DNA of 64,000 nucleotides from Armigeres subalbatus (GCF_024139115.2 NW_026943403.1:1-64000); one strand, 5' to 3'. Positions 11,540-23,552 are shown, counted from the first letter of the stretch. Numbers and translations: made by a program. Notes: generated by a model from the letters alone, not told the origin.

Positions 11540-12021
11540 CACCACTGTCTGCGATGATTCACCAAATGTATTTGACTGATGGCGAATTGCCACGATTGCT
11601 TTGATTAATATTTTGGTAGTTCTCCGTTGTGCTTCATATAAAGTCTACTTCGATGCAGTACTGTTATATCTGATGAAATTGATTGGGCCTCACAAAAGAA
11701 CTCTAAATATATGTTAAAGGAGTTTCGGATATGTGAGTTTTTAAGCTAGATAAATGTTTCTTGAGTACATTCCGTCACCATATCAGGCCAGGTATATCGA
11801 ATTGACTGCTTGGTATCTATCGGTATTTTTCATTAATAATTATAGAATTATTAAACAAATTAAGATGTTTCACAGTCACACTGGAAAATTGTATTACCAT
11901 TGTGATATATTCTTCTTTCATAATTTCACACAATTGGTAGAGGTAAATAGAAAGGTTTAAATATATGTATGTATGAAATACATAAGAAATTTATTCCTAC
12001 CTGTGTTATGAACATCAGTTG

Positions 12022-12477
12022 GACGAGCTCGGTGGTCTAGTGGCTACCGCTTCTGCCTTATAAGCAGGAGGTCGTGGGTTCAATTCCAGGCTCGTCAATT
12101 CCCTACTTTGTATTTCTATCTTAGTTCTTTCTGTGTTTCACGTTCTCTACCAAAACGATTCCTACTGTTATAACCTTCCACACAATCCCAAAACCTCCCG
12201 TGGCACCTATGAGAGGTCGTAGAGTTCTCTGCATCTTTCTTAAGTAGGTGTCCAACTAACCATCCTTCCCCTTCCTCAGCATTTGCAATGACGTGGCCAG
12301 GACAGATCTCGACTATTGGAAAGTGCCTTGCTTCCATCTAAAAAGAGGTAGTGATTAATCCCAAATCATTATCTGTGGTAACGGATGAAAGTGATGCTAC
12401 TCTCGTACAATAGTCTTGGCTTGTACCACCTACGAATTTATGCGAAATGCTTAATGCTAATGCTAATGCTAATGCTA
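12022..12477 (+). mobile_element. tRNA-derived SINE (Gecko-like)
   Basis: The first 76 bases form a tRNA-like head: acceptor GACGAGC/GCTCGTC, A box TGGTCTAGTGG, anticodon loop CTTATAA (anticodon UAU, isoleucine) and B box GGTTCAATTCC. The T stem is mispaired, so it is not a working tRNA. A body of about 350 bp follows, then a GCTAAT-unit tail. A 23-bp duplication beginning ACCTGTGTTATG flanks it (11999-12021, 12478-12500). Tandem-unit tails are described for the Aedes SINE Gecko; that name is from memory. Confidence 0.9.
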
Positions 12478-13374
12478 ACCTGTGTTATGAACATCAGTTG
12501 ATTGGGCATGGGCATCCATAAATGGCAAAATATGGCAGTTGCGAAATCAAATTTGATAATCGTTATTAAGGCATGGACAAAAAATCATTGTTTCCTAATT
12601 TCGGTAAAATTTTTGCAGAGGTCGAATGATAATTGAGATGTGAAATTCAAAAGACGACATGAATTTCGGAAAAGATTGTGCTGCTTCTACATGATTGCAA
12701 GGATCCCCCTTAAAAGATTCCAACGGATTTCTGGGATATTCAATTTTGTTTACCTTCTTTTAAAGAACTCGATGAAAATTTTATCTAAGTACAATCACCA
12801 GAATCGCTATTTTACATAATTTATTTAAAAAAATCTATATTCCCCAAATACAGACAATACAGATCTTTTACACATGCCAATACAGATTTACGAAAAAATC
12901 ATCTGACAGCCCTGCTCGCTGATAGTTTACAATTATTAATAAAAATGCCAATTAGGCCCAATTTCCTAGTTTCCAAGTTATCACGACTCTGGCTGCATGC
13001 ATGTTTCGTTTCAGAATACTAAACTTGTATTAGACATATGTAGCGATTCGAAATAATATTAACAGTCTTGGCAACAGTTCGAAATCAAAGCAACAATTAC
13101 TTTTCAGAGTTTTCTATTGTTTTTTTGACCGAAAATGGGTATGTTAAAGTTAAGTGAATCCCTTTACAAATATCAGCAAAAATGAGTCGAAAACCAGACG
13201 CATCATTAACGTAAAGGAAATATTCGACATTTTGTATTTTGATTGATACCGGATGAGTGCCAATGTTTTTCAATGAATCAAGGCCTACATTGATTAAAAT
13301 ATGTAAATATTTTCTACCTAATGAATGTCAAAAAGGCACTCACTCGTCCGCCATTATCGAGCGCAAAATACTGG

Positions 13375-13922
13375 ATACATTTCATGTCAAATATGCATAT
13401 GTATGATTGGAGCTTTTGAATACAATGTATAAGCTCAAAGAATGATTACTATTAGGGATATTATAATAAAATCATTAGGTTCATTTATGTATTTTATTCC
13501 TGTTGATAGTTTCTTTTCTTTATTTTGAAATCTGTAAAATCAATTTGTATATATATTTGTATATTCTTTGCTTTTCACTGACATATTTTTTAAAGAAAAT
13601 ATACACAAAAATTCACATTCCATTCCACTGAAAGCTTGGCCGAGGTAAACAGATGCTGCTCCCCACGGTGGGCCATCTAGAGGCAGGGATAATTTTCGAG
13701 CAATGACGAGCAATGGATTGTGGACCAATATGAAATCTCAGGCGGTATCGATCAGCTGAATCGTCTCTCGGCTACGATCTCATGCTCCGTCACTTGTTTT
13801 CGGGTCTAGTTTTCATACAGTCCAATGCATGGCCGTGTTGTCAATAGACCGGCGACACCTCCACGGACGGTTCTGTTGATCCATATCGCCTGGGCCTCGC
13901 AATTGCCGCCTGGCAAAATATA
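13375..13922. other. Unassigned spacer
   Basis: No element ends and no recognised protein. A minus-strand frame (13540-13728) includes a short segment LDGPPWGAASVYLGQAF that looks protein-like but stays unassigned. Confidence 0.4.
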
Positions 13923-15185
13923 ATATCTCGGGAACTTTTTCAAATCGGCGTATGTAACATTTTGATCAAACTGAGAAAATGGACTTGGAAGTTTTCAGAT
14001 TTTATTTTTATTCCTATTTAGAAATTAAACACATTTATCACAATTGAATTCACCTCAACGATACATTATGGAAAGGTTCATCGTCACTGACTCTGAAATC
14101 TGCACTGCGTGTGAACATTTCAGTTATTTTGATAAAAATATATGTTACAACGTTCTGCAATAGATAAATCACATACGTCGTTTTGATACGTCAGCATGAC
14201 CGAGGTCATGCTACTTTCGTCGAAATGTTACGCTGCTCCGTACACGCTAACCTGGAGCTACCCAGAATTATGTCAAAGTGACCCAAAATCAGCAAAACCG
14301 TGGTTACTCTAATTTGGGTTCGGGTACCTGAACTCAAATCTGGGTAACAGTACAAGCGAAAAAATCTGGGTATCCGGTACCCAGCTCTTTTCGCTCCAGA
14401 ATATTGTCATTGTATAAAAATGTTTAAAAAATACAGTTTCCCCCACCGTTTATCATTTGCCGGCTGTGCCGACAATACTCCGCCTTGACAAATTTAGCCA
14501 TTCTTACCTTATTTTTACTGCATACAACGAAAAATTCCAACATTTTCTCCGGAATGCAACGTCGGCGCCATGTTGCTGTATCCGAAAATGTTTAAGTTCC
14601 CATTTACCCAGATTTCGGGTTCGTCTGACTCAGATCCATTTTGTTGACATACCCAGATTTTGACAACCACTAATATTGAAAAAATCCGGGTAGAATCGAC
14701 CCGGCCACTGGGTTATTTCAGATTAGCGTGTACGCTGCATTGTTGATACGTCGAAATGTTGCGTCAAGTTGAAACGTTTCACCGCACATGCGACAAAAAA
14801 TTCAAACACTTACAACACGACGTAACAACATTTGCTGCAGAAAAACAACGTAAAATGTTTTTCTTAACGAAAATCAGAAAATTCAAGCATCATGCTTAGT
14901 TTTGAAATCAGTGATGAAAAAGTACAAGCAGACGCACGTTTTAAACTATTTAGTTATTCGAAAAAACGTTTTAAAGTACATTTTCTGCTAAGCGGTGTAT
15001 GTGCAATATTTTCAACAATGATGTTACACCGTTTTGTAAAAAATTGATTTACATTTTTAATAACACATTTTCAAGTAGCTTTGAAGATATACACATTTTT
15101 AGATGAATTTGATGCCATATGCTGTTGAAAACGGGTTTGTTTACAATTTGCGACATACGTCGTTTTGAAAAAGTACCCGAGATAT
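13923..15185. mobile_element. ATATCTCGGG-ended TIR element
   Basis: Left end ATATCTCGGGAACTTTTTC and right end GAAAAAGTACCCGAGATAT are inverted copies over about 40 bp, with CGTATGT shared further in. Relatives of this terminus occur near 45610-45674. It carries a TA-type MITE at 14243-14730. No coding frame was found. Confidence 0.7.
14243..14730. mobile_element. CACGCTAA-ended MITE with TA flanks
   Basis: The ends CACGCTAACCTGGAGCTACC and TTTCAGATTAGCGTG form an imperfect inverted repeat, CACGCTAA(C/T)CTG, with ACCCAG shared further in. TA sits at both edges (14241-14242, 14731-14732). The interior is rich in TGGGTANCCGGTACCCAG-like motifs that could themselves pair. Confidence 0.8.
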
Positions 15186-15199
15186 AATAATGATCTGCA

Positions 15200-15866
15200 C
15201 ACAGACAAACAGACATAACAAATTGAACATTCATTCATTAAATTCATCGTCATTTAAACACTAACGACATCTGTTGATTTCAGTTAGTTGGGCAAATCAC
15301 GAACCAGATGGCGGTAGTGAACAAGCGTCAAACTCAAGCAAATCCGATGCACGCGCCACTAGAAATCGTTTGGCCAACTAATGATTATTTGAATAAGGGA
15401 CCGACTGTTTACTTCGATGACATTTACTTCCAGGGTGCAGCAGTTGTAAAAAGTGTAGACAACAACCTTCCGTGCACCATGTTTACGGTACTCGCCACTG
15501 AGTGGCGATACCGGCGTTTCTATCTGTGTTGTTAAGCCTGCTACTCTATGTTTTGAAATGTTCACTAAGAGCTCATGGAAAAATGGTAGTTGGAAATCGA
15601 TAAAATGTATGCAAAATTAGGTATTTCGCAATTTTATGGAAAATGGGGATGTTTTAGAAAAAATAGTGATAAGGAATTCTGTATGAGGTGAAAAGTTGAT
15701 CTCCTGCACTTAGTTTGTACTGATTAGTAGTTTAGTGATGAAATTTCGATTGCACTACCACTGAATCAACGCCATCTCTTGCATTGAACGTTTTGACTGG
15801 TCCCTTATTGATCAGTAAATCAGTAAACGATGGAAATTTGACGAGTGTTATGTCTGTTTGACTGTG
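15200..15866. mobile_element. CACAGACAAACAGAC MITE with nested insertion
   Basis: Ends CACAGACAAACAGAC and GTCTGTTTGACTGTG, with perfect 7-bp duplication ATCTGCA (15193-15199, 15867-15873). Apart from an insertion at 15395-15806 it matches the shorter copy at 21653-21905 in inverse orientation. Confidence 0.93.
15395..15806. mobile_element. AAGGGACC MITE with AT duplication
   Basis: Starts AAGGGACCGACTG and ends ACTGGTCCCTT, with AT at 15393-15394 and 15807-15808. The copy at 21653-21905 preserves the empty site with a single AT. It is inverted relative to 5991-6366. Confidence 0.93.
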
Positions 15867-16096
15867 ATCTGCACTCGATTCTGGATTACTGTAAAATAAC
15901 GAAGCAAGTGTTAATAAATAGATTGATGATGATATTAACATCTTACCCTTGGAGATTTTTATGCTCGTTTATATTCAAAGCCTTTAAATCCAAAAAAAAT
16001 CACACTTTTTCTACAGCAGTTTGGCTGCAGGATGAATGTAACCGACAGTTGCTTTTCAATATTACAACCTAATCAAAAGTATAAGTTTCGCTTAAT

Positions 16097-17136
16097 CCAG
16101 TATTTTGCGCTCGATAAGTGCCGAGTGAGTGCCTTTTTGACATTCAAGAGGTAGAAAATATTTTCTTTTTTTAATCAATGCAGGCCTTGATTCTTTGGAA
16201 AACATTGGCACTCATCTGGTATCAACAAATAAATGATTGTCAAATATTTTCCATTGTGTACAATAAAGGATTTGGAAATTTTCTCATGATTTTTTTGTAA
16301 TAATTTTATTATATTTTTAAGACAACTGCAAGTTTACAAGCAATCCTCTGCTTTATAAGAGATACTTTTGGCCCAAGAATTACAAAGCTCCGTTTCTTGA
16401 CTGCTGGGAGCTGTTGAATCAGAGCCAACAGCAGTCTGTGGGGTGGGTTCTCAACACATCTTTTGGGATTCCAGGTCTTAGGACGTTCGGACGCCGGTGA
16501 ACTGTCGGATCATGGGAACCTAACTAGCAAATAACAACCTGAACTTCAGCTGCATGCAAACTTCATCCTGAATGTCCCCTTGAGGCTTGGCCAGAATAGC
16601 TCAAAATTTTTCCGGTTGGATCTTCAAAAAAAAAACTCTTCACAGCTCAACTCAACCGTCACCAAAATGTGCTTTTCTTCGGCCAAAAATGCTTCTCGAA
16701 CGGCTAACCAAGCGTTCAGCAACGTTATCCTCTAAAACCAACAATTTCTTTTCTCTTTTGGATGGATAAAAATCCAATTCAGTAAATCTCGTCACCCACT
16801 CGGCAACCAAATAATTTTATCGCACCTGGTGCGCCTAGTGACTGACCCATGCGCATGTATAAAACGACCGTTAGAGTTACCAAGAGTCAAGTAAGATGAA
16901 TAATTACAAAGGATATAGTTTTTATACGTGATTTATAGATAACCGTCATACCGTTTGCTTCTAGGTTTTAAATAATACACTCGCTGAAAGCTTACAATTA
17001 ATAATAAATTTGCCAACTAGACTCAATTTCCTAGTTTCCTAGTTATTACGACTCTGGCTGCATGCATGTTTCATTTCAGAATACTAAACATGGATTAGAC
17101 AGTGAGTACCTTTACAAATATCAGCGAAAATGAGTC
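16097..17136. mobile_element. Long-TIR element, copy 2, right-truncated
   Basis: Starts CCAGTATTTTGCGCTCGATA and follows copy 1 (9119-13374) until GAAAATGAGTCGG, where similarity stops. It lacks both insertions of copy 1 and an internal stretch of about 100 bp, so it supplies the empty sites for both. Confidence 0.9.
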
Positions 17137-17397
17137 GGTACAATTATTATCGGTTCGTAACAAGCCAAATGTAACATGGCTCACGATCAGTGAGTGTCAC
17201 ACAGTATAAACACAGAGAAACAGACGTCTCACTTAGAACAAAAAGCAATCAAAATTAGCATCACGAAATCATTCTCGCCCAATGCTAAATTCCATGTGTG
17301 CTGTCAATAGGCAACCAGATGGCGATAGTGCGCAAACGTCAAATACAAGTAAAATCGATGGAAGCGCCATTGGTGGCCGATTGACCACCTACCAAAT

Positions 17398-19134
17398 AGG
17401 AGATCGTCAGTTGCATTCTAGCAAAAATTCCGCTTGAGGCCCCTTCAAAACATTTTAACAACAGCCACTACACCTGATCAAATATTATATATTAACAATA
17501 TAGCCCACTCTTGCTAAAATCAGGCGAACGCGACAAAAGCGCTCCAACAGATGGCGGTCGAACTATCAAGTCACAGCCACGCTTGAAGGCGCATCATTGC
17601 TTCTATATCGACGCGTAGAAGCGCATCGTTGCGTCCAACAATTAAAACAAAACAAAATATCAAACAATTAAAACAAACGTCATGTCATCCTCCCAATCAT
17701 CTCAAGCCACCGTGAGTACTTCGGATTCGACTTCCCAACTAACAAAAAAAAAAAATTGATACTGCCATGCATAAAATTTATTGTAATAGCCTTTTTGTCA
17801 GCTCATGGAGCAGCTATCCAATTATCAATTTTGACTTGCGTCTGATGAATATATAACAGACCAAATACTCAAAACGTAGGCGAACCAATAGAAGACGTTA
17901 TTGCTATCTCCAGATGATATAAAAAATTACACAGCAAATGATTCTTAAACATTTATTCTTTCTTTACAATATTTATGAATCGAAGGGCGATCTCGATGTG
18001 GTCGTTCGGGATCTGTTGGGGCTCATGGATGAGCAAGCATAAATCAAGAGAGAAACGCATGTGTCCAATAGTCGATTACCGTGTATGGGAGCTCACTTCC
18101 CATGCTGCATACATGAGTTTCTCTGGTTTACACCCTCTTTAGCTTCATCTTCGCTCCAACGTTCCGCATGTGCACTTCCGGATCCGAACTTATCAGTTCT
18201 TGGATGCTAGCAAGCGGGGGTGAGCCCTCGAGTTCTTACCAGGTCCTCCTATCGAAGATTTCTTTCATTTCTTTCCGGGGCGAGGCTTACATCTGGCACA
18301 AAGAGCACCAGCACAGATAATCTCTGAAACAAGCAACTAGTTGACCTTATTTGAAACGACACCATTTTTCAGGGGTTCCAAAGGCACCCACCTGTGCTCT
18401 TCCGGAGTCTCACGAAGCTTGTTTTTGACTAAGGTATTGCACGCTTCCTCCTGTTGTTACTTCTTACAAGAAGGTACAACACAAAATCGGAGGTGCTCTT
18501 CCCACTAAACAAGCCCGTTCTTGATGGTTGAGGATTTCAAAGTCAAATTGGTTTATGAGGGAACAGTGACATTTCAGTAACAATTAAAAATCATGGTCAA
18601 CTTGATTATTTTCATTAAAATGGTCCGACTTTTCAGCACCAGGCTGCGTTGGTATCAATAAAAATGGTTCACCAGTGGCATGTATGTGATATTGAAGAGT
18701 GGGCTATCTTGTACTTAAAAATCTTTGACCTGATGGTATAATTGCAATATTTCCATTATCAGGCGACAGGTGGTGTTGCTGCGTATTTGTATCAATGTAA
18801 TATTGCATATACACTAGTGACATTTGCTTTTCGATATTGTAAGCTTTCAATGTTTCTTCCACACACACGAGGTGGAGAACAGTCTTGAAGAAATTGAAAG
18901 TATACAGCTAGAATTTAGTATGGAGGTACAATGAAATCTCTTTTATTGTTTAGAACTGTAAAACATGTCGTGGGTACAAAAAATCTAGAAATTATTTGTT
19001 GCTTTTTGACCTAGCTTTCATATTGATGCGATGCGTAGTTGATGAGAACGGATGATTTGTCCATACAAGGAAATTAATTTTACTTTAAATGTTGTGGCGC
19101 CATCTCGTTCAAACAGCACCTTTGTCTTTGCCTT
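17398..19134 (+). mobile_element. M1-M2 cassette pair (AT-bounded)
   Basis: Runs from AGGAGATCGTCAGTTGC (M1) to CTTTGTCTTTGCCTT (end of M2), with AT immediately outside (17396-17397, 19135-19136). M1 is interrupted by the element at 17479-18727. M1 and M2 join at AT inside GAAGAAATTGAAAG. The same cassettes recur at 21922-22587 and throughout 38968-42543. Confidence 0.85.
17479..18727. mobile_element. CAAA-ended element with 7-bp duplication
   Basis: Inverted ends of about 32 bp share GATAGCCCACTCTT-like sequence a short way in. A perfect 7-bp duplication ACCTGAT flanks it (17472-17478, 18728-18734). Uninterrupted M1 copies (for example 40796-40815) show the empty site. A short frame near 17683 starts MSSSQSSQATV and soon stops, so it may be a deletion derivative of a coding element. 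CA..TG ends with 7-8 bp duplications resemble P-type elements, but that is only a suggestion. Confidence 0.85.
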
Positions 19135-19203
19135 ATTGAATACACCGTTAAAAAGGAGAACGATGGAACATGTGTTGAGTAAGACGTCTGTTTCTCTGTG
19201 GTA

Positions 19204-21340
19204 TCCAGCTTTCCACGCTCGCCATAATGGCGGATCCCATAAAAAGTTTGACATTAACTGCTTCCAAACACTGAACTGAAATTTTCATCTCAGTAAGCAT
19301 GAATGTTTCTGTAACCAATAACATTCAATGTGTTTATTTATTTGCCATCAATAAGAAAACTCATACAGGAATACCAAAGTTTTGATAACTATTCTGCTTT
19401 ATGTATTACTAATTCTCACTTCATTCCAGATATTTGAATACCATTACAACTCATTGTTTCGTCTACAAGACATCTCCTTATATGTACTATAAACTACTCC
19501 ATATTTTTGGAACGGATTTGGTGACATGCATTTGAAAACCTAAGCGGAAGTTAAATTCGATTCTAATGGACGTACGCTTTTATTGAAATTAGAAGAAAGT
19601 TGTATTGCCTGATTTTCTCAAAATTGCACGCGGCGAACCCTTCATGAAAGGTACCGCCGCGGTTTTTGCAGCCCGTTTACTTGATTCTTATGGGTGAATA
19701 GCATTGCGGTGTATCGTTTGCCGCGGCCGTACCTTTCGACAGTCATTCGCCGCGTGAAGTTTTGTGCAAGTACCCATTTGGGAACATTACAAACGCCGCG
19801 CAGTGTATCATATCCAGAAAATCTGACAATATATTTCTGAAGAAATTTCATTAAATTAAAATATGTCATTTGTTAGTAATTCGTCGACCATTCAAATTAC
19901 GCAATTTAACAACTTGATGTGTGTTTTGGCATAAATTTTCTATTTTCTATTCCGTTATATCACGTTATAAAGCTCGTATCTGAATAGGCGATTAGGTTAG
20001 TAATGTTTAATCTTACCATTCTGGTCGATTGGTTTTGTGTCCCTTTATTGGGTACATGCGAAGAACAAGATGCGAACAATACTCCTCTGATTCTACGGAC
20101 AGTAACTATAGAAAAAATAGAGCTCGTAAGACACTCGCTTTCCGGTAAATAGTTGTTATCTAAACGTTTATGAAGTGGATAACTGAAGTTGTGACTCGAC
20201 CTCCTAGTCGTAATCTACGTAAGCCTGGAGCACTCCTTGATTAAATTCATCGCAACTCTATTAAGATGGCGATATATGGCTAGATATTGCTAGAAATGAA
20301 GAACTAACGACTTATCAATTGTTGGCTAAGTTTTTATTCCACAACTTGCTACTAAATGCTCTTTTTCCTTTAATTTTCATACAGTTCCGAGTGGGATACT
20401 ATCGTTTCTATATAGCAGTAAGGCCCTCAACGCAATGAAACCGAACGGCGATAGTATAAAGGTAGGATTTGACAGTTAGCCCATATATTTTTTGTCAAAT
20501 CCTGCCGATACCGTCGGCTGTCCATTCGGGGTTAAATACTTTTCTTTTCATATTGCGGACGCCAACAGTATGTTTCGGTTTTAAGAAAAAGCTATCAGAA
20601 CACCCATAATCATGTTGTAAAGATTCGAATGTATTCAAAATGTGCTCTCAATACCAGATTCAAAATCACTTATAACTATAAGGTAATTGAAACAATCCAT
20701 CAATTAATCGTAGGACAGCAAAGAAACAAAATCTGCATGAGTTTTTCATTTCAAGGGCCATCAACCAGCTGTTGCCGCTGTTTGCTGCTGACATTTCATA
20801 AAATAGTGAACCTGAACATAGCAAATTTCTTCAGTCTTTTGCGTCATTGGTATGCCTGGATTATTATTGTATTGCCTTACATTGCAGTATCTGAAATAGT
20901 TAAAATGTATTCAAATCAAGAGAAATATAAAAATAATCGATCTGGATACTCCTATACACGGTATACAGAAAACAAGGTAGGCTCGTTAGGAAAATGACAC
21001 TTCGAATGTGACGCATATTTTATCGCTACATGTTGGAGTACAAAAGTAAGCATGCTGCGACCGTAGAGCATCGTCTCGGTTCAGCTTGTGCGAAGATAGC
21101 AGTTACGTCACATATTTACATTCAAACTGAATGTTTACATACGTGATGAGCCTGCCTTGTTTTTTGTATGCCGTGCTCCTATATAGATTTTCTTGTTGAC
21201 GGAAAAATAACAAATTTGATGTTGTCGTTGGAGATGAACATCAATGCATGCTTAGATGAAAATTTCAGTTCAGTGTCTGGAAGCAGTTAATGTCAAACTT
21301 TTTATAGCATCCACCATTATGGTGAGCTGGGAAAGCTGGA
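19204..21340. mobile_element. TCCAGCTTTCC long-TIR element
   Basis: Inverted ends of about 105 bp start TCCAGCTTTCC and contain TAAAAAGTTTGACATTAACT. TA sits on both sides. The 2.1-kb interior has only short frames and holds an 8-bp-duplicating MITE at 20957-21175, so this is a non-autonomous element. Confidence 0.75.
20957..21175. mobile_element. CACGGTATAC MITE with 8-bp duplication
   Basis: Starts CACGGTATACAGAAAACAAG and ends CTTGTTTTTTGTATGCCGTG. A perfect 8-bp duplication CTCCTATA lies at 20949-20956 and 21176-21183. The size and duplication length fit a hAT-type MITE. Confidence 0.9.
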
Positions 21341-21420
21341 TAAGTGGTGTGCTTAAGGTGAAGGAATATTGGTAGCGAGGTGCCCTCGGTCAGCCAACAA
21401 CTGCTTAAGGAGTGTTATGG

Positions 21421-21652
21421 CACAGACAAACAGACGTAACAATTTGAACATTTTCCAGAAAAATCCATCGCTCAATTCCTCTACCACCATCTTGCGAGCA
21501 TGTTGCACGAAACAATGTTTCGTATGACATTGTCACCAGAAGGCGCTGGAGTGAAATGTCAAACTCGAAGGATTACGACGCTAGCGCCTCTAGTTGTGAA
21601 ACGCGCAATCGATCAAATTCAAATTGATCGTTGAAGTCATGGTCGATGGAAA
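21421..21652. mobile_element. CACAGACAAACAGAC MITE, left part
   Basis: Begins CACAGACAAACAGACGTAAC after GTTATGG. The right end was not found. The interior (ACCACCATCTTGCGAGCATG) recurs inverted near 42608-42650. An intact family member abuts it at 21653. Confidence 0.75.
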
Positions 21653-21905
21653 CACAGACAAACAGACATAACACTCTTGAAATTTCCATCGTTCACTGAT
21701 TTACTGGTCAATTCAAATAATCATTAGTTGGCCAATCGATCACTCGTGGCGCGCGCATCGGATTTGCCCGAGTTTGACATTTGCTCGCTACCGCCATCTG
21801 GTTCGTGATTTGCCTAACTAACTGAAATTTACAGATGTCGTTAGTGTTTAAATGACGATGAATTTGATGAGTGAACGTTCAATGTGTTATGTCTGTTTGT
21901 CTGTG
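21653..21905. mobile_element. CACAGACAAACAGAC MITE, intact
   Basis: A 253-bp copy with perfect 7-bp duplication ATGGAAA (21646-21652, 21906-21912). It is the uninterrupted reference for 15200-15866. Confidence 0.95.
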
Positions 21906-21921
21906 ATGGAAATTTCTCATA

Positions 21922-22587
21922 GTGTAAAGTAAAATAAATTTCCTTGTATGGACAAATCATCCGTTCTCATTAACTACGCATCGCATCAATATGAAACCTA
22001 GGTCAAAAGCAACAAATAATTTTTAGATTTTTTGTTCCCACGACTTGTTTTACAGTTCTAAACAATAAAAAAGATTTCATTGTACCCGAGATTGTACCTC
22101 CACACTAAATTCTAGCTGTATAGGGGAACGGTTCGCCACTTCATCTCATAGCTCCTATTTCCATCCCATCAAAAACAAAGCAATGGAGAAGAATTTGGTT
22201 TGTTTATTATTTTTGTGATTTTTTTCAGCAGTGAGCACGCATGTTGACAAAAAGAAGCGACGAATTTGGTGCTGTATTTCTTTGTTTAGCGATGAGATGG
22301 ATATATGTACAGTGAGATGGAGATCGGAACAGTTCCCCTACTTTCAATTCTTTCAAGACTGTTCTCCACCTCGTGTGTGTGGAAGCAACATTGAAAGCTT
22401 ACGATATCGAACAGCAGATGTCACTAGTGTATATGCAATATTACATTGATACAAACACACAGCAACACCACCTGTCGCCTGATAATGGAAATATTGCAAT
22501 TATACCATCAGGTGTAGTGGCTGTTGTTAAAATATTTAGGAAGGGCCTCAAGCGGAATTTTTGCTAGAATGCAACTGACGATCTCCT
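21922..22587 (-). mobile_element. M2-M1 cassettes, inverted, with TA-type MITE inside
   Basis: M2 (its first 40 or so bases missing) joins M1 at AT (22347-22348), and M1 ends in GATCTCCT followed by AT (22588-22589). M2 is interrupted at 22123-22338. M1 holds a 64-codon frame with no stop (22373-22567) that is repeated in other M1 copies. Confidence 0.8.
22123..22338. mobile_element. GGGGAAC MITE with TA duplication
   Basis: Starts GGGGAACGGTTCG and ends GGAACAGTTCCCC, with TA at 22121-22122 and 22339-22340. Uninterrupted M2 copies (for example 39963-39972) show the empty site AGCTGTATACTTTC. Confidence 0.92.
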
Positions 22588-22779
22588 ATTCGGATGGTCA
22601 AAAATTCAAACTAGAATGTAAACAAGCCGCTTTCACTCAATCTAACGCAGCGCACTCTGTGATAGATTCTTATTAAATTTGCCTATATACCATAATATTG
22701 AATATACACACTCTAAATGAGAATGATTCAGTTTCATTATGAGAATCATTTAATGGAAAATGAAAAACATAATTCAAGA

Positions 22780-22890
22780 CAAAATTTTCAAAACGACTTA
22801 TCTGCTTTTGTAAACAAATATTCAAATGACGATTTGACGAATCTGATAGCTTTCCCACGCAAACCAACACCATCAACATGTAGCGGAATT
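22780..22890. repeat. Half of AAACAAAGATTCAAACG hairpin MITE
   Basis: One arm of the hairpin seen entire at 7261-7506, from GACAAAATTTTCAAAACGAC to CACGCAAACCAACACC. The opposite arm is absent. Confidence 0.7.
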
Positions 22891-22909
22891 TTCATCTATT
22901 TTAGAGTGT

Positions 22910-23552
22910 CACAGTTCAAATTCAAATCAATTTCTCCATAAATTTACTTCACTTTTGCCACTTTCACTGGCAATGGCTTTTATATTCTTCTTCAAGAAAG
23001 AAATGAATCGAATGATGAGTTTTACTTCAAATTCGCCTATAGGCGAATTTGAGTAAAGCTCATCGATCATTTCGACATCTGGTGGTCGTCACAAGAACCA
23101 CGAAAAAAGTGTCGTTGGCCAAAAAAGTGCATTGGTAGCATACGGAGGGAGTACGGTTTTCGCGTTTTCTGATTAATCCAATCATTTATGAAAGCTGAAA
23201 TAGTCGCAAATTGGAAGAAAATTTTGTTTTCTTTGGGATGAGCTTCCATCCGGTGTGTGCTTGCATATGATTTTCCCGATAAAACAGCACATCTCTTGAA
23301 GTGCCTCCACCGCACAATCTTGGTTATTCCCGGATTTTTAATTCGCGGCTTATTTGGGTGGGATTTGTTTTCAACAGCTGCTTAAAGACTTTAAGAAGCC
23401 ATTGCCAGTGGAAAACATGAGCGTATATACAAAAAAAGTGAAGTAAATTTGATGGAGAAAATTTGATTTTGAATGTAAATAATCGCTTCTAACGACTTTT
23501 CTCCCAAACTCTCGCAGCGCACTCTACCACTGGATCCTTCTCGAATCCGCCT
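22910..23552. mobile_element. Head-to-head M3 cassettes
   Basis: A partial inverted M3 (about 22910-23038) meets a complete M3 (23041-23552) at CAAATTCGCCT-AT-AGGCGAATTTG. M3 has inverted ends AGGCGAATT/AATTCGCC(T) and AT outside. The complete copy ends AATCCGCCT followed by AT. The insertion point used at 39732/41208 is intact here (GTCGCAAATTGGAAG). Confidence 0.85.

Larger units (their letters stand above)
10331..12914. mobile_element. hAT-type non-autonomous element
   Basis: Ends CAGGGCTGCCA and TGACAGCCCTG form about 11 bp of inverted repeat. The exact 8-bp duplication CTCGCTGA lies at 10323-10330 and 12915-12922. The second copy of the host element (near 16980) has one CTCGCTGA and no insertion. 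Subterminal TACAGATTT repeats at both ends are typical of hAT termini. No transposase remains; it carries a foldback (10839-11539) and a SINE (12022-12477). Confidence 0.92.
9119..13374. mobile_element. 4.3-kb long-TIR element, copy 1, with nested insertions
   Basis: Inverted ends of about 140 bp run from AGTATTTTGCGCTCGATAAT at the left to its complement at 13372. The flanks ATACCTT and ATACATT match at 6 of 7 positions. The interior aligns with the second copy at 16097-17136. Against that copy it has gained a TA-type MITE (10030-10278) and a hAT-type element (10331-12914). No transposase frame was found. Confidence 0.8.
17211..19200. mobile_element. CACAGAGAAACAGAC MITE split by M1-M2 cassette
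   Basis: Ends CACAGAGAAACAGACGTCT and AGACGTCTGTTTCTCTGTG. The flanks GTATAAA and GTATCCA share only GTAT, so the duplication is uncertain. The MITE parts (17211-17397, 19135-19200) add up to about 250 bp, like other family members. They share AACCAGATGGCGATAGTG with the CACAGACAAAC family. Confidence 0.8.

Noticed and set aside
12022..12097. Functional tRNA-Ile
   Set aside because: The T stem is mispaired and the sequence heads a SINE with target duplication and tail.
20629..20997. 122-codon frame as a gene
   Set aside because: Its end lies within the inserted MITE at 20957-21175 and no family is recognisable.
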